Of a DNA stretch of 16,211 nucleotides, positions 15,896 through 16,211 are shown in pieces. The stretch comes from JAYSRU01 sp043720875 (lineage in GTDB: Bacteria; Bacteroidota; Bacteroidia; Flavobacteriales_D; Crocinitomicaceae). Below the pieces are notes generated by a model, which did no database searches, had not been told where the DNA came from, and saw nothing but the letters and a program-made list of their open reading frames with translations. The stretch's first letter is position 1. Every line of letters begins with the position of its first letter. The stretch covers positions 1 to 16,211 of the forward strand of contig JAYSRU010000080.1 of assembly GCA_043720875.1 (NCBI GenBank). The letters are read 5' to 3'. The position numbers and the translations under genes are program-made.

Positions 15896-15925
15896 CAAAG
15901 ATAAGGATAAGAAACAGACAGCGAA
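15896..15925 (-). promoter_or_regulatory. Promoter of the thrS-infC-rpmI-rplT operon
   Basis: On the minus strand, TATCTTTG at 15903-15896 is an exact TAnnTTTG element. TTC at 15925-15923, one base from TTG, lies 19 nt upstream. Transcription would start near 15889, about 13 nt before the thrS ATG, with no room for an attenuator or T-box-like leader. Confidence 0.65.
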
Positions 15926-15972
15926 TCGTTTCGAATTTCTTTTTGGCTACCATTTCGTGCTTTCCACTGTAT

Positions 15973-15992
15973 TTCCGATAAAAAAATCGGAA
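15973..15992. repeat. Hairpin-forming inverted repeat upstream of thrS
   Basis: TTCCGAT (15973-15979) and ATCGGAA (15986-15992) form a 7-bp stem around a six-A loop. Neither strand has a T tract after it, so it is not a standard terminator. It lies about 50 nt upstream of the thrS promoter; function unknown. Confidence 0.35.
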
Positions 15993-16058
15993 GATGTCGT
16001 TCCAATCCCGGGTAGAAATCCTACTTCTACATAACGCTTTAACAATAAGTAGACGCTT

Positions 16059-16093
16059 GTCTATGATATTTTATAAATCGAAATCCAACGATG
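16059..16093 (+). repeat. 35-nt direct repeat, copy 1
   Basis: Copy 1 of a repeat starting GTCTATGATATTTTATAAAT and ending CCAACGATG. It matches copy 2 (16176-16210) at 34 of 35 positions, with the copies offset by 117 nt. An ATG inside opens a short frame (see 16063-16122). Its left end overlaps a small palindrome, TAGAC-GCTT-GTCTA at 16050-16063. Confidence 0.85.
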
Positions 16094-16122
16094 CGAGCTT
16101 AACAAAATTCGCAAATGCGTAA
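16063..16122 (+). other. Possible micro-ORF (19 codons) starting in repeat copy 1
   Basis: ATG at 16063 opens a frame reading M-I-F-Y-K-S-K-S-N-D-A-S-L-T-K-F-A-N-A, stopping at TAA 16120-16122. The second repeat copy opens the same frame at 16180 (M-I-F-Y-K-S-K-S-N-D) and runs off the window. The only difference between the copies is a synonymous third-position change in a Ser codon (TCG or TCA). That fits coding but is a single site. No promoter or known domain is seen; it could equally be non-coding repeat DNA. Confidence 0.2.
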
Positions 16123-16175
16123 TACTAGTTTACCTATCGAGGCGGATGAAAAGTTGAAAAATTGAGCAACTCTTC

Positions 16176-16210
16176 GTCTATGATATTTTATAAATCAAAA
16201 TCCAACGATG
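16176..16210 (+). repeat. 35-nt direct repeat, copy 2 (window edge)
   Basis: Second copy of the repeat at 16059-16093, with one substitution (A at 16197 for G at 16080). The match may continue past the window end. It is preceded by an imperfect inverted repeat (GAAAAGTTG then CAACTCTTC). The 82 nt between copies differ from both and contain no recognised gene. Confidence 0.85.
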
Positions 16211-16211
16211 A

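Noticed and set aside
15877..16005. 43-residue N-terminal extension of threonyl-tRNA synthetase
   Set aside because: The TGS domain starts at the ATG at 15876, and an exact -7 promoter element lies within the extension.
16059..16210. CRISPR array
   Set aside because: Only two repeats are seen, the 82-nt interval is too long for a spacer, and no cas gene is present.
2..16211. A new multi-gene defence, mobile or biosynthetic system
   Set aside because: The identifiable genes are conserved housekeeping, envelope or DNA-uptake functions in ordinary operons; no transposase, integrase, tRNA, rRNA or toxin-antitoxin pair was found.

Overview
The window looks like chromosomal DNA of a Bacteroidota bacterium, most likely in or near the Flavobacteriales. 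Three things support this. The first gene ends in a type-B type IX secretion (T9SS) sorting domain. Coding DNA is AT-rich, and starts are preceded by A-rich stretches rather than clear Shine-Dalgarno sites. Several genes carry the Bacteroidota-type promoter, TTG about 16-20 nt upstream of TAnnTTTG. The order-level placement is inference.

Layout. (1) Positions 2-2674 (+) are the 3' part of a large secreted repeat protein, built from PKD-like/Ig-like modules on an exact 90-residue spacing and a T9SS sorting domain, followed by a strong terminator. (2) Positions 2838-6507 (+) are a pyrG-yidC operon with a good promoter, a 2-nt gap and a terminator. (3) Positions 6563-7624 (+) encode an exported TPR protein. 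(4) Positions 7649-9207 (-) are a panB-pseudouridine synthase operon with a 1-nt stop/start overlap. (5) Positions 9231-9574 (-) form a self-contained unit for a 70-residue predicted lipoprotein, with its own promoter and terminator. (6) Positions 9736-12602 (+) hold a short-chain dehydrogenase and a ComEC/Rec2-type DNA uptake channel. (7) Positions 12605-15925 (-) are the classical translation operon thrS-infC-rpmI-rplT. (8) Positions 16006-16211 are non-genic apart from a nearly perfect 35-nt direct repeat, each copy of which could encode the start of the same micro-peptide.

Most genes are conserved housekeeping functions: CTP synthesis, membrane protein insertion, pantothenate synthesis, RNA modification and translation. 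Five proposed starts differ from the longest open frame (TPR protein, panB, SDR and thrS are shortened; the first gene is open at the window edge), and promoter or terminator positions support the panB, thrS and TPR choices directly.

I found no convincing new multi-gene system. The less explained items are the regular domain array, the small lipoprotein unit, the right-edge repeat, two hairpins within the translation operon, and a promoter core shared by several transcription units.
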